From assembly GCF_907163125.1 (NCBI RefSeq), contig NZ_OU015319.1, forward strand, positions 186,001-250,000: a stretch of 64,000 bases of DNA, in the 5' to 3' direction. Positions within the stretch are counted from its first letter, which is position 1; every line of letters starts with the position of its first letter. Source of the stretch: Cloacibacterium caeni (GTDB lineage Bacteria; Bacteroidota; Bacteroidia; Flavobacteriales; Weeksellaceae). The notes beneath the pieces were generated by a model that was not told the origin of the DNA, did no database searches, and saw nothing but the letters and a program-made list of their open reading frames with translations. The translations under genes and the position numbers were made by a program. Positions 42,086 through 51,792 of the stretch are shown here, in pieces.

Positions 42086-43102
42086 CTAAGGTTTTAAAGC
42101 TTTTGCCATAAATTCTTCGGCTTTGGTTACCATTGCAGCACTTCCGCAGAAGAAAGGTACTCTTTGGTGCAATTCTGTAGGTTCTATTTCCAGAATTCTT
42201 CTGTAGCCATCACTCGCTTTTCCGCCAGCTTGTTCTGCTAATAATGCCATTGGATTACATTCGTATAATAATCTTAGTTTTCCTTTTGGAGATTGTGACG
42301 TAGAAGGATAGATGTAAATTCCTCCTTTAATCATATTTCTGTGAAAATCTGAAACCAATGAACCAATATATCGAGAAGTATAAGGTCTGTCACCTTCTTC
42401 TAACTGACAATATTTAATGTAATCTTTCACACCTTGAGGAAATTTAATGTAATTTCCTTCGTTAATGGAATAAATTTTTCCAGTTGTTGGGAATTTCATA
42501 TTCGGGTGAGAAAGGTAATATGTACCAATAGAAGGGTCAAGCGTAAATCCATTTACGCCATTTCCTGTAGTGTATACAATCATGGTAGAACTTCCGTAAA
42601 CTACATAACCAGCTGCTACTTGTTTTACGCCTTTTTGTAAAAAATCTTTGAGTTGAACAGGTGTTCCAGGTTCCGTAACACGTCTGTAGATAGAGAAAAT
42701 GGTTCCTACTGAAACATTTACATCAATATTAGATGAACCATCTAATGGATCAATCAAAACCACATATTTATTAAGGTGAGCGTTGCTTGTCGCTTTAATT
42801 TCTATAAAATCATCACTTTCTTCAGAGGCAATTCCGCAGACTACTTCACGCTGAGAAAGCGCTTCAATAAAAAGATTATTGGCTAAAACATCTAGTTTTT
42901 GTTGGTCTTCACCTTGCACATTCTGGTTTCCAGCATGACCGATGATTTCTGCGATTCCCGCCTTGTTTACTTCTCTATTCACTACTTTAGAAGCCAATCT
43001 GATGGCGCTCAAAAGTCTAGAGAGTTCCCCGGTAGAATATTTAAAATCGTCTTGTTTGTCAATGATAAATTCACCTAAAGTTTGAAAAGTTTGTTCAGAC
43101 AT
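42086..43102 (-). CDS. fbp: class I fructose-1,6-bisphosphatase
   Basis: 338 residues from the ATG at 43100-43102 ([13 protein letters not shown]). The frame stays open 86 codons further upstream, but that part overlaps the divergent lysC start and does not look like FBPase. Metal-binding [22 protein letters not shown] and the substrate region [21 protein letters not shown] are typical of class I. It dephosphorylates fructose-1,6-bisphosphate in gluconeogenesis. It is divergent from lysC over 127 bases. Confidence 0.95.
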   Translation of the reverse strand: MSEQTFQTLGEFIIDKQDDFKYSTGELSRLLSAIRLASKVVNREVNKAGIAEIIGHAGNQNVQGEDQQKLDVLANNLFIEALSQREVVCGIASEESDDFIEIKATSNAHLNKYVVLIDPLDGSSNIDVNVSVGTIFSIYRRVTEPGTPVQLKDFLQKGVKQVAAGYVVYGSSTMIVYTTGNGVNGFTLDPSIGTYYLSHPNMKFPTTGKIYSINEGNYIKFPQGVKDYIKYCQLEEGDRPYTSRYIGSLVSDFHRNMIKGGIYIYPSTSQSPKGKLRLLYECNPMALLAEQAGGKASDGYRRILEIEPTELHQRVPFFCGSAAMVTKAEEFMAKALKP

Positions 43103-43167
43103 TTTTTTGGTATTTGCTTGTTTGTAAATTTCGTAATTATTAGTGAGATTTCCCAAAAAATATTCAA

Positions 43168-43199
43168 TTGATTCATATGGAAATAATTTAATAAATTTG
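43168..43199 (+). promoter_or_regulatory. promoter TTG-N21-TAAATTTG of lysC
   Basis: TTG at 43168-43170 and TAAATTTG at 43192-43199 with 21 bases between. The lysC ATG at 43230 gives a leader of about 25 bases. Confidence 0.6.
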
Positions 43200-43229
43200 A
43201 AGGTTTGAATTGATTTTAGATAAAAGAAG

Positions 43230-44468
43230 ATGAAAATTTTTAAATTCGGAGGAGCATCAGTAAAAGATGCAGAGAGTGTAAAGAATGTAGCGAAAGTGTT
43301 AAACTCGCAAGGTTTTGAAAAATGCCTATTAGTAGTTTCTGCCATGGGAAAAACTACCAACGCATTAGAAAAAGTAGTAGAATACTATTTTAAGAAGGAA
43401 GATTACCAAAATGAGGTAGAAAAAATAAAACAATCTCATTTAGAAATTACCAAAGGTCTTTTTGCCGAAAATCATAAAATTTTTGGGGAAGTAGCTTTGT
43501 TTTTTGATGATTTAGAAGCTTTTTTGAGAAGAAATAAATCTCCAAATTACAATTTTGTGTATGATCAAGTGGTGAGTTGTGGTGAAATGATTTCGTCTAA
43601 AATTCTGAGTGAGTATCTTAATGATATCAATTTTAGCAATGCTTGGCTAGATGCTAGAGATTACATCAAAACGGATGACACATACAGAGAAGGCGTAGTG
43701 AACTGGCAAGAAACCGAGAAAAACATCAGCGATCTAGACCAAAATCAATCGTATGTTACACAAGGTTTCATCGGTTCAGAAGCCAATAATTTTACTGTAA
43801 CTTTAGGAAGAGAAGGTTCAGATTACTCTGCGGCGATTTTTGCCTATTGTTTAAATGCAGAAGCCATGACCATTTGGAAAGATGTTCCAGGTGTGATGAC
43901 AGGTGACCCTAGAAAATTTGAAAACGTAACCTTACTTTCTAATATTTCTTACGAAGAAGCCATAGAAATGGCATATTACGGAGCATCGGTAATTCACCCG
44001 AAAACGCTACAACCGCTGAAACAAAAGCATATTCCTTTTTATGTGAAATCTTTTGTTGAGCCAGAAAAACCAGGAACCAAAGTAGGAAATTCTGATGTCA
44101 ACCAAAGCGAAGAAAGTTATATCCTGAAAGAAAATCAAGTGTTAATGAACATTTCTACGAGAGACTTTTCTTTCATTGCCGAAGACCACATCAGTCAGAT
44201 TTTTAATCTTTTGGCAAAACATAAAATCAAAGTTTCTATGATGCAGAACTCTGCGATTTCTTTGGCGCTTTGTCTGGAAGATAAATTTGGGAAAATTGAT
44301 GAGGTTAATCAAACGTTAACTCAACAATTCAGCACAGATGTAGTGAAAAATGTTTCGCTATATACCGTAAGAAATGCCAATATGGATGAACTTTCTACTT
44401 TCTACGCTGATAAAAAAATCCTTTTAGAACAAATTTCAAAAAACACTGTACAAATCGTTACGCAATAA
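43230..44468 (+). CDS. lysC: aspartate kinase, monofunctional
   Basis: 412 residues. The kinase domain opens with [11 protein letters not shown] (the KFGG motif) and contains [15 protein letters not shown], with [13 protein letters not shown] for ATP binding. A C-terminal ACT region (about 300-412, with [21 protein letters not shown]) allows feedback control. It makes aspartyl phosphate for lysine, threonine and methionine synthesis, linking to the dapA gene 18 kb away. It is followed by the OlsF-type gene after 6 bases. Confidence 0.93.
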   Translation: MKIFKFGGASVKDAESVKNVAKVLNSQGFEKCLLVVSAMGKTTNALEKVVEYYFKKEDYQNEVEKIKQSHLEITKGLFAENHKIFGEVALFFDDLEAFLRRNKSPNYNFVYDQVVSCGEMISSKILSEYLNDINFSNAWLDARDYIKTDDTYREGVVNWQETEKNISDLDQNQSYVTQGFIGSEANNFTVTLGREGSDYSAAIFAYCLNAEAMTIWKDVPGVMTGDPRKFENVTLLSNISYEEAIEMAYYGASVIHPKTLQPLKQKHIPFYVKSFVEPEKPGTKVGNSDVNQSEESYILKENQVLMNISTRDFSFIAEDHISQIFNLLAKHKIKVSMMQNSAISLALCLEDKFGKIDEVNQTLTQQFSTDVVKNVSLYTVRNANMDELSTFYADKKILLEQISKNTVQIVTQ

Positions 44469-44474
44469 CCAACC

Positions 44475-46289
44475 ATGAGCCTCATTTCTAAACAAGATTT
44501 TATCAAAGCAGCAGGATTGCAGAAATTCGGATTTATTAAAAGTCCGATTGCTTCTACCATTATGGAACTTACCAAGTTGAATGATGTCAATAGATTGTAT
44601 GACAGCATAAAACACCACGATGGAGTAGCTTTTTTTGATGCTTTTCTCAAAAAATTAGAAATCCAATACGTAGCCTTCGAAGAAGATTTGGCTAAAATCC
44701 CAAAAACAGGACCTTTCATTTTGGTAGCCAATCATCCTCTAGGAGCGATTGATGGCATCCTGATGTGTAAAATCCTTACAGAAATTAGACCTGATTTTAA
44801 AATCATGGGCAATTTTCTTTTGCAGAAAATAGAGCCTATGAAAGATTATGTAATTCCGGTAAATCCTTTTGAAACCAGAAAAGAGGCATACAGCAGTATT
44901 TCTGGAATGCGTGAGACCTTGAAACACCTTCAGGAAGGCGGTTGTGTCGGTATTTTTCCTGCGGGAGAAGTGTCGAATCGTAATAATATTTTTGATGAGG
45001 TTTTGGATAAAGAATGGGAAATTCCAGCACTTAAATTAATAAAAAAAGCAAAGGTTCCTGTGGTTCCGATGTATTTTCATACCAAGAATTCGAGCAAGTT
45101 TTATAGCATTGCCAAAATTCATGCAGATTTACAAACGCTCTTGCTTCCGTCTGAAATGATGAAGAAAAGAGACAAGCCCATTAGAATCAGAATAGGAAAG
45201 CCTGTTTCGCCAAAAATCCAAGAAGAATATGAATCGGTGAAAGAATTAGGCGATTTCTTGAGAAAGAAAGTCTACATGATGAAGTCTTACTATGAAAGGA
45301 GAAAATCTATTGCGGAGCTCTTTAAACTGTCTAATTTGCCGATTAAATTTCCGCTGAAGTCTGGACAAGAAGTGATTCAGAATATCATAGACGAAACACC
45401 TCATGAAGACATTCTAAAAGATTTAGAAAATCTTAAAAAGAAAGATAAACTCTTATTCTCCAACTCTAATTACGAAGTGTATTTCACCGAATATGACGAA
45501 ATTCCTTCGATGATGAGAGAAATCGGAAGACAGCGTGAGTTAACCTTCCGAGCAATAGGAGAGGGAACCAACCTGCCTTTTGATTTAGATGAGTATGATA
45601 AGCATTACCATCATCTTATTCTTTGGGATAATAGTGCTCAAAAAATTGCGGGAGCTTATAGAATGGCATTAGGTGCTCAAGTCATGAAGAAATTTGGAAT
45701 TAGCGGCTTTTATACCAGCTCATTATTTGAGTTTGACCAAGAAATACAACCTTTCTTTAGAAAAGTGATAGAAATGGGGCGTGCTTATGTGAATTTAGAA
45801 TATCAGCAAAAACCATTACCACTATTCTTGTTGTGGAGAGGAATTGTGCATGTTTGCCTCAAAAATCCTGAACATAAATTCTTAATGGGTGGAGTAAGCA
45901 TCAGTAATAAATTCTCAGATTTTTCTAAGTCTTTGATGATTGAATTTATGCGTTCGCATTATTATGATTCTGTGGTGGCGCAATACGTGCATCCTAAAAA
46001 CGATTTTAAGGTAAAACTTAAGGTAAAGGAAAAACACCTCTTTTTCGAAGGTTTAGACAATGATTTGAACAAGTTTGATAAACTTATCGATGATTTAGAG
46101 CCAGAAATGAGAATGCCGGTTTTAATAAAAAAATACATCAAACAAAATGCTAAGGTTATCGCATTTAATGTAGACCCTAATTTCAATGATGCGATAGACG
46201 GACTCATGTATATCAGAATAAGCGACCTTCCAGAAAGTACAATTAAGCCCGTTTTAGAAGAAATGAGTGAACAATTAAAAGAAAGTTAA
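44475..46289 (+). CDS. olsF: OlsF-type bifunctional acyltransferase (amino lipid synthesis)
   Basis: 604 residues in two halves. The N-terminal half (about 60-270) is a PlsC-type O-acyltransferase with HxxxxD at NHPLGAID (H87, D93) and FPAGEVSNR. The C-terminal half (about 310-580) resembles the N-acyltransferase OlsB (SSLFEFDQEIQPFFRKVIEMGRAYV, KFLMGGVSISNKFSDFSK). Fused proteins of this order (OlsF) make ornithine lipid in Flavobacterium and Serratia by N- then O-acylation; related fusions make glycine lipids. The exact amino acid head group here cannot be read from sequence. Operon with lysC. Confidence 0.85.
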   Translation: MSLISKQDFIKAAGLQKFGFIKSPIASTIMELTKLNDVNRLYDSIKHHDGVAFFDAFLKKLEIQYVAFEEDLAKIPKTGPFILVANHPLGAIDGILMCKILTEIRPDFKIMGNFLLQKIEPMKDYVIPVNPFETRKEAYSSISGMRETLKHLQEGGCVGIFPAGEVSNRNNIFDEVLDKEWEIPALKLIKKAKVPVVPMYFHTKNSSKFYSIAKIHADLQTLLLPSEMMKKRDKPIRIRIGKPVSPKIQEEYESVKELGDFLRKKVYMMKSYYERRKSIAELFKLSNLPIKFPLKSGQEVIQNIIDETPHEDILKDLENLKKKDKLLFSNSNYEVYFTEYDEIPSMMREIGRQRELTFRAIGEGTNLPFDLDEYDKHYHHLILWDNSAQKIAGAYRMALGAQVMKKFGISGFYTSSLFEFDQEIQPFFRKVIEMGRAYVNLEYQQKPLPLFLLWRGIVHVCLKNPEHKFLMGGVSISNKFSDFSKSLMIEFMRSHYYDSVVAQYVHPKNDFKVKLKVKEKHLFFEGLDNDLNKFDKLIDDLEPEMRMPVLIKKYIKQNAKVIAFNVDPNFNDAIDGLMYIRISDLPESTIKPVLEEMSEQLKES

Positions 46290-46349
46290 AAATAATGAAC
46301 TTGAAAATCAATTGTTTTAGTATTTAGTTGAAATTTAAAGAGCAAATAT

Positions 46350-46380
46350 TTGCATGGTATACAAAAAGTGTTTAATTTTG
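46350..46380 (+). promoter_or_regulatory. promoter TTG-N20-TAATTTTG of the tRNA-Phe genes
   Basis: TTG at 46350-46352 and TAATTTTG at 46373-46380, spacer 20. The first tRNA begins at 46412, leaving a leader of about 25 bases for RNase P processing. Confidence 0.65.
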
Positions 46381-46411
46381 CACAACTTAAAAACTAAGAC
46401 AAAAGAAAATT

Positions 46412-46484
<73 letters not shown>

Positions 46485-46502
46485 CATACATTTTTCAATT
46501 TG

Positions 46503-46533
46503 CCCTTAAATTTTTAAAAATTTAAGGGTTTTT
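46503..46533 (+). terminator. terminator between the two tRNA-Phe genes
   Basis: CCCTTAAATTTTT (46503-46515) and AAAAATTTAAGGG (46516-46528) form a perfect palindrome followed by five T. It should end most transcripts after copy 1. Confidence 0.75.
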
Positions 46534-46559
46534 ATTGAAAGTTTGTTTTAAATCATTTA

Positions 46560-46632
<73 letters not shown>

Positions 46633-46633
46633 C

Positions 46634-46668
46634 AAACCGCTTCTTTCGAGAGGCGGTTTTTGTTTTTT
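46634..46668 (+). terminator. terminator after tRNA-Phe copy 2
   Basis: AAACCGC (46634-46640) pairs with GCGGTTT (46653-46659), followed by T-rich sequence. Confidence 0.75.
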
Positions 46669-46983
46669 ATATGTTTTTCAAGTAATTATTTAAAATTCAA
46701 TTTATTCTGACTCCCCAATTTGGATATAGCATAGGTGGTTCATAGATACTCCGTAGATAGCTCATGAAGAGTGCATGAAAAGTATATTTTAAATGCGAGT
46801 TACTTTCATGTAAAATTGAAACGGTTATTTTTCCATTTCAGAAATCATAAAAATCAATTTGGCTTTAGCCAAAACAGAATAAAAAAGACTTTCATTATTG
46901 AAGGTCTTTCTTTTTTAGTTTTGAACAAATTTCCTTAATTTCACATCGTAAAACTCACAGTTCACTGCGAAGTAAATTCACCA
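46669..46983. other. gene-free stretch before recG
   Basis: This 315-base part has no ORF of note. It holds a degenerate run of the words ATAGATA, TCATAGATACT, CGTAGATAGCTCATGAA (about 46727-46785), a CTTTAG-type mini-hairpin CAATTTGGCTTTAGCCAAAA (46855-46874), and a hairpin with T-run at 46884-46916. No clear TAnnTTTG promoter for recG was recognised. Confidence 0.5.
46884..46916 (+). terminator. hairpin with T-run upstream of recG
   Basis: AAAGACTTTCA (46884-46894) pairs with TGAAGGTCTTT (46899-46909) with one G-T pair, then TCTTTTTT. It may end an unknown short transcript or tRNA read-through. Confidence 0.6.
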
Positions 46984-49077
46984 TTGACATTAGACACTTC
47001 CATAGAATTTTTAAAAGGAATTGGTACAGAACGTGCCAAACTGATTGCTAATGTATTAGATATTAGAACGGTGGAAGATTTTTTGCATTTTTTTCCGATA
47101 AGATATTTAGATAAATCGAAAGTCTATAAAATTGCAGACATCAAGGAAGATAATTTAGAAATTCAACTTAAAGGAAGAATTACAGAATTACAGGAAATCA
47201 CTTATGCTAAAGGGAAAAAACGACTTTCGGGGAAGTTTACAGACGGGACAGGAACACTAGATGTAGTTTGGTTTCAGTATTCTAATTGGATGAAAGAACA
47301 GATTCCCGTAAACCGAGAAATCTATATTTTTGGGAGAGTTCAGGAGTTTAATCACACTTTCTCCATGCCGCATCCAGAAATTGAATTAGAAGACAAAAAA
47401 TCGGCAGAAGAAAGACTCAGACCTATTTATCCCAGTTCAGAAAAATTGACGAAAAGAGGATTGAACCAGAAATTTTTTCAAACGGTTCAAGCCAACATCA
47501 TTTCGCAGATTCCTCAGTTGATAGAAGAGAATTTGCCAGTTTCCCTCATGAAATCTCTGAAATTGATGAGTCGTCAACAAGCGTATCTCAACATTCATTT
47601 TCCACAAAATGCAGATTTTGCCAAACATGCAGACAGAAGATTGAAATTTGAAGAAGCGTTCTTTTTCCAGTTGGGTTACGGTCTCAAAAAAAATTACAAC
47701 AAAAGTTTTACCATTGGGAATCCTTTTCCGATAGTAGGCGAAAATTTCAATAATTTCTACGAAAATTTCCTTCCTTTTGAATTGACCAATGCTCAAAAAA
47801 GAGTGCTGAAAGAAATCAGAAATGATTTGAAAAAGCCTATCCAAATGAACCGATTATTGCAAGGAGATGTAGGTTCTGGTAAAACGATGGTGGCACTTTT
47901 GGCGATGCTTTTGGCGATGGATAATGGTTTCCAAAGTTGTATGATGGCGCCTACAGAAATTTTGGCAACGCAGCATTTTAATTCGATTGCAGATTTATTG
48001 AAGGAAACAGATGTCAAAGTAAGATTACTCACCGGTTCTACCAAAACCGTCGAAAGAAAAATCATTCATGAAGAATTATTAAACGGTGAACTTTCGATTT
48101 TAGTAGGAACTCATGCGGTTTTAGAAGACATTGTTCGGTTCAAAAATTTAGGATTGGCGATTATTGATGAACAGCATAGATTTGGAGTAGCGCAACGTGC
48201 GAAACTTTGGGCTAAAAATAAAATTGCACCGCATATTTTGGTAATGACGGCAACTCCAATTCCCAGAACTCTAGCAATGAGTTATTACTCAGATTTAGAT
48301 GTTTCGGTAATTGATGAAATGCCTGTTGGTAGAAAACCCATTATCACAGCTCATAGAAGAGAAAAAGATAGAAATTCTGTTTATGGTTTTGCCAAAGAAG
48401 AAATTGCCAAAGGCAGACAAGTGTATTTTGTATATCCATTAATTGAAGAATCTGAAACGCTAGATTATAAAAATTTGATGGAAGGTTTTGAGCATATTTC
48501 AGAAATTTTTCCGCTTCCAGATTATAATGCCACCATGCTTCACGGGAAAATGAAACCCGATGAAAAAGATGCAGCCATGAATTATTTTGCCAAAGGAAAA
48601 GCAGATATTATGGTCGCAACTACCGTAATAGAAGTAGGCGTAAATGTTCCAAATGCTTCGGTAATGGTGATAGAAAGTGCTGAAAGATTTGGTCTTTCAC
48701 AGTTGCACCAGCTTCGTGGTAGAGTAGGAAGAGGCGCAGAACAAAGCTATTGTATTCTGATGACGGGCGATAAACTTTCCACAGAATCCAGAAAACGCAT
48801 CAAAACCATGTGCGAAACCAATGACGGTTTTAAAATTTCTGAAGTAGACATGCAATTGCGCGGTCCTGGAGATATTCTGGGAACTCAACAAAGCGGAATG
48901 GTAGATTTTAAACGCCTAGACTTGGTAAATGATGGTAATATCATAAAAGCAGCAAAAGAAACCGTAGAACATTTGCTAAAAATAGATGGAAATCTACAGC
49001 TTCCTGAGCATCAAAGCCTTAGAAATTACTACGTTAAGCAGTACAAAGGCAAAAATAAATGGGGTAAAATCTCTTAA
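46984..49077 (+). CDS. recG: ATP-dependent DNA helicase RecG, TTG start
   Basis: 697 residues, typical for RecG. The wedge/OB domain is at about 50-150. The helicase core has Walker A LLQGDVGSGKTMVAL, the DEQH box IIDEQHRFG, MTATPIPRTLAM, and motif VI QLRGRVGRG. It drives branch migration of stalled forks and Holliday junctions. The frame has no ATG between the upstream stop and the core, so TTG at 46984 is the best start. Single gene with a bidirectional terminator after it. Confidence 0.93.
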   Translation: MTLDTSIEFLKGIGTERAKLIANVLDIRTVEDFLHFFPIRYLDKSKVYKIADIKEDNLEIQLKGRITELQEITYAKGKKRLSGKFTDGTGTLDVVWFQYSNWMKEQIPVNREIYIFGRVQEFNHTFSMPHPEIELEDKKSAEERLRPIYPSSEKLTKRGLNQKFFQTVQANIISQIPQLIEENLPVSLMKSLKLMSRQQAYLNIHFPQNADFAKHADRRLKFEEAFFFQLGYGLKKNYNKSFTIGNPFPIVGENFNNFYENFLPFELTNAQKRVLKEIRNDLKKPIQMNRLLQGDVGSGKTMVALLAMLLAMDNGFQSCMMAPTEILATQHFNSIADLLKETDVKVRLLTGSTKTVERKIIHEELLNGELSILVGTHAVLEDIVRFKNLGLAIIDEQHRFGVAQRAKLWAKNKIAPHILVMTATPIPRTLAMSYYSDLDVSVIDEMPVGRKPIITAHRREKDRNSVYGFAKEEIAKGRQVYFVYPLIEESETLDYKNLMEGFEHISEIFPLPDYNATMLHGKMKPDEKDAAMNYFAKGKADIMVATTVIEVGVNVPNASVMVIESAERFGLSQLHQLRGRVGRGAEQSYCILMTGDKLSTESRKRIKTMCETNDGFKISEVDMQLRGPGDILGTQQSGMVDFKRLDLVNDGNIIKAAKETVEHLLKIDGNLQLPEHQSLRNYYVKQYKGKNKWGKIS

Positions 49078-49098
49078 TTTTTTAACCAAAACTTAATA

Positions 49099-49130
49099 AA
49101 AATACCGATGAAATTTTCATCGGTATTTTC
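49099..49130. terminator. bidirectional terminator between recG and the cytochrome b gene
   Basis: A perfect stem of about 15 bp centred on 49114 (AAATACCGATGAAA / TTTCATCGGTATTT), with A-rich and T-rich flanks. Confidence 0.8.
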
Positions 49131-49145
49131 TATTATTTTTTAAAA

Positions 49146-50120
49146 TTAATCATCATCTTCATCATAATCATGATGTTCTCTTTTTACGTGATGATGTTTA
49201 GAATGTTCTTCATGTTCATAATATTCACGCTCATCATTACTGTTTTCGGTGTAATATTGTGAGTTTTGTGCATAACTCTGGATAGAATTACTTTCTGTAT
49301 TCACAGTAGTATTAGTCTCAGTTTGTCTACTGCTAGAAGCCAAACTGGTTCCATCTACATTGCTTCTGTTTTTAGTCAATTTCACAATGAGATTCATTGG
49401 TGATTTTTCAGAATTTTTGTCAGGGTAGAGCAGCGATTCCCATTCATCTTCTTCCTCATTTTCTCTTTCATTACCTCTTTCATTTACAGGTAAACCGAAA
49501 GCAAGGTAGAATAAAATCATCGGTACGCCTAACCAAATTATAGAGAAGATTTTATGAAAAGCATTTGTTTTTGAAGCATCTGCTTGTACGTTTTTGTATC
49601 CTGTGAAGATAGAACCCAAAGTTCCTGTTTTTCTGTGAAAAATAGTGTCAGCAAATATTCCTGCTAAATGTGCAAATACAAGAATTAAGAATAGTTTTGC
49701 ACCAATTTCGTGGCCTTCTTCTACCATTTCTTCAGTAAAAGTAAATCCTAAAAAATGTGCAGATTCTGTAGCCCATAAATAACCTGTAAATGCTGTGAAA
49801 ATTCCTAAAAACATCATAGAAAACATCACTAAAGATGCTAAAGGATTATGACCTACATACGTTTGATTTTTAGAGAAATAATTTTTAATGAAATCTATTT
49901 GTTTAGAAATTCCCATTGGGAAATCTTCAAAATTAGAATATTTTGGACCGATAATTCCGTAAAGAATTCTGAAAAATAAAATTCCACCAACTAATGCTCC
50001 AAAAGCATAGTGGTAATTCATTTGCCATTCATTTTCGCCGGTGATATAGGCTACGGTAAATCCTATGGCTAAAAGCCAGTGCGAGATTCTGGTCGTCAAA
50101 GACCAAGTTTTTGTTTTCAT
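49146..50120 (-). CDS. cytochrome b561-type membrane protein with His/Asp/Glu-rich tail
   Basis: 324 residues from the ATG at 50118-50120; an upstream in-frame start at 50198 adds an unlikely 26-residue leader. Residues 1-210 form a four- to five-helix cytochrome b domain (TRISHWLLAIGFTVAYITGE with the first heme His, then YHYAFGALVGGI, then VFAHLAGIFAD). The last ~115 residues are hydrophilic and end in a strongly metal-binding stretch (YYEHEEHSKHHHVKREHH, then DYDEDDD). Related proteins pass electrons across the inner membrane. The tail suggests metal sensing or buffering; that is inference. It is the last gene of the minus-strand metal island. Confidence 0.85.
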   Translation of the reverse strand: MKTKTWSLTTRISHWLLAIGFTVAYITGENEWQMNYHYAFGALVGGILFFRILYGIIGPKYSNFEDFPMGISKQIDFIKNYFSKNQTYVGHNPLASLVMFSMMFLGIFTAFTGYLWATESAHFLGFTFTEEMVEEGHEIGAKLFLILVFAHLAGIFADTIFHRKTGTLGSIFTGYKNVQADASKTNAFHKIFSIIWLGVPMILFYLAFGLPVNERGNERENEEEDEWESLLYPDKNSEKSPMNLIVKLTKNRSNVDGTSLASSSRQTETNTTVNTESNSIQSYAQNSQYYTENSNDEREYYEHEEHSKHHHVKREHHDYDEDDD

Positions 50121-50202
50121 TTTCTTAAATTTTAATGTAATATGAATGTGAGGAGTATCTTTTTCTTTTTGAAAAAAGATAAAGTTGATGTAAATCAAAA
50201 AA

Positions 50203-50595
50203 TTACATTAAAATTTCTGGTGGTTGAAAAATAGAATAATGAAACTCAGAAATGAAATCGTTTTTATAAATGAAAAAGTTCTTATTTTCTATAAATAATC
50301 TCTTGGGAGTTTCGATTTTTAAAACATTAAGTGATTCTACTACAAAAACGATGGTAGAAAATTGAGTGAAATCTATTTGTTTGAAAGGAAGTTTCTGATC
50401 TTGAGCATAATCATTATCCATAACATTTCCACTGAAATAGTGGTGGTTAAGAAAATTAACCAATGAAAATTCACCATTTTCTATCCTATGTTTTACAATA
50501 TGCTCTACCAAATTAGGCAACTTGAAAACTTGTCTAAATTCTTGAAAGGAAAATAGATAAACAGAAATGAATAATATGGAAATAAATTTTTTCAA
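50203..50595 (-). CDS. small exported protein of a metal-linked paralogous family, copy 1
   Basis: 130 residues from a TTG start (no ATG fits). It has an N-terminal hydrophobic segment (KKFISILFISVYLFSF) that may be a signal or anchor. The pattern FKLPNLVEHIVKHRIEN, then HHYFSGNVMDNDYAQDQKLP, then the end FQPPEIL is shared with the protein at 61093-61482. I do not recognise the family. The shared His and Asp residues could bind metal. Both copies lie at the edges of the efflux and redox cluster. Confidence 0.7.
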   Translation of the reverse strand: MKKFISILFISVYLFSFQEFRQVFKLPNLVEHIVKHRIENGEFSLVNFLNHHYFSGNVMDNDYAQDQKLPFKQIDFTQFSTIVFVVESLNVLKIETPKRLFIENKNFFIYKNDFISEFHYSIFQPPEILM

Positions 50596-50684
50596 CTCAG
50601 TATTTTAGATACAAAAATTAGGCTAAAGTTAAATTTTATCAAAAATAAAGTGATTCATTTTCACTTTAGCCATTAATTTTATGA

Positions 50685-51782
50685 TTATCCTATAACGGAA
50701 ACGCCAATTAATTTACCGATTCCGAAAGTGATTGCTGCAGCCAATAATCCGAAAATAACTTGTCTGAAACCTGAATACCAAATGCTCTTTCCTGTGAAAA
50801 GTGTAATGGCAGAACCGATTAAAAACAAGCCAACAGAACTAGAGATAGCACTTGCAATAATTGCGGGAGTTCCTCCTAAAAAGAAAAACGGGAACAGTGG
50901 TAAAATGGCTCCAATTGCAAATAATACAAAAGAAGAAATCGCTGCTTCCATAGCAGAACCTTTCAGTTCTTCGGAGTTGATTCCTAATTCTTCTTTTACC
51001 AAAAATTGATGTGCAGAATTTTTGTCATTCATGAGTTCTATTGCCATTTGTGCGGCTTGATCAGCAGGAATTCCTTTCGCTCTGTAAATCAATTCTATTT
51101 CTTTTAATTCTCCTTCAGGGTTTACTTCTAATTCATCCATTTCCAAAGACATCTGGTTTTCGTATAATTCTTTGGAACTCTGTACGGAAATCCATTCTCC
51201 TAATGCCATAGACAATGAACCTGCTAAAAGCCCAGCTAAACCTGCGAGCAGTACTTCTTTTTGTCCGCTACTTGCTCCTGCAACTCCCATAATTAATGAA
51301 AAGTTGGAAATTAAACCGTCATTTCCTCCTAAAACAGCTGCTCTAAGTGCGTTTCCGCCAACAGAACGATGTCTTTTTTCAAAACGAGAAAGTGCATTTC
51401 CGCCGATTTTAGGATTATTTTGAAGAATATTTTCTAAAATTTTCACGTGGGCAGTATCCGAAATAGATGCTTGAGTTTTTGTATTAACTCTGGCTTTTCC
51501 GATAGAGCTGGAAAGTGATTTTTCGGTATCCATTAAAACACCTAAAACATAATCATAACCTAAAATTCCTCCAATTTTTTTAAGAATTTTTGCTCTTGTA
51601 GAAGGTTTCGGCATGTCTTTTTCCGTGAGTCCTACTTTCTGTAAAAATGCTACTGCGTGAGATTTTTCGATGGCAGACATTTGTGAGAAAATCTCTTTTA
51701 CATTTTGGTTTTCTTCTTTCTCTGCTAATAAACCGTACAGAAAAGAAGCATCTACTTCGGTTTGGATGTTTTTTAAGTTCAT
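50685..51782 (-). CDS. MbfA-like protein: ferritin-like domain fused to VIT1/CCC1 transporter
   Basis: 365 residues. The first ~90 residues look like a ferritin-type helical domain (EVDASFLYGLLAEKEEN, IEKSHAVAFL with the Glu-x2-His pair). The rest is a VIT1/CCC1-type transporter with the signature AAVLGGNDGLISNFSLIMGV, then LAGSLSMALGEWISVQSSKEL, and three further helices. Such fusions export iron or manganese and protect from peroxide (MbfA in Bradyrhizobium is the model). It follows the DUF3570 gene by 10 bases in the same operon. Confidence 0.9.
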   Translation of the reverse strand: MNLKNIQTEVDASFLYGLLAEKEENQNVKEIFSQMSAIEKSHAVAFLQKVGLTEKDMPKPSTRAKILKKIGGILGYDYVLGVLMDTEKSLSSSIGKARVNTKTQASISDTAHVKILENILQNNPKIGGNALSRFEKRHRSVGGNALRAAVLGGNDGLISNFSLIMGVAGASSGQKEVLLAGLAGLLAGSLSMALGEWISVQSSKELYENQMSLEMDELEVNPEGELKEIELIYRAKGIPADQAAQMAIELMNDKNSAHQFLVKEELGINSEELKGSAMEAAISSFVLFAIGAILPLFPFFFLGGTPAIIASAISSSVGLFLIGSAITLFTGKSIWYSGFRQVIFGLLAAAITFGIGKLIGVSVIG

Positions 51783-51792
51783 TTTGTGATGG

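Noticed and set aside
42086-43360. Longer fbp reading frame with 86 extra N-terminal codons
   Set aside because: The extension overlaps the lysC start and its promoter on the other strand, and FBPase normally begins near [12 protein letters not shown].
50121-50198. 26-residue extension of the cytochrome b protein
   Set aside because: The next ATG at 50120 gives a normal start right before the first heme-binding helix.
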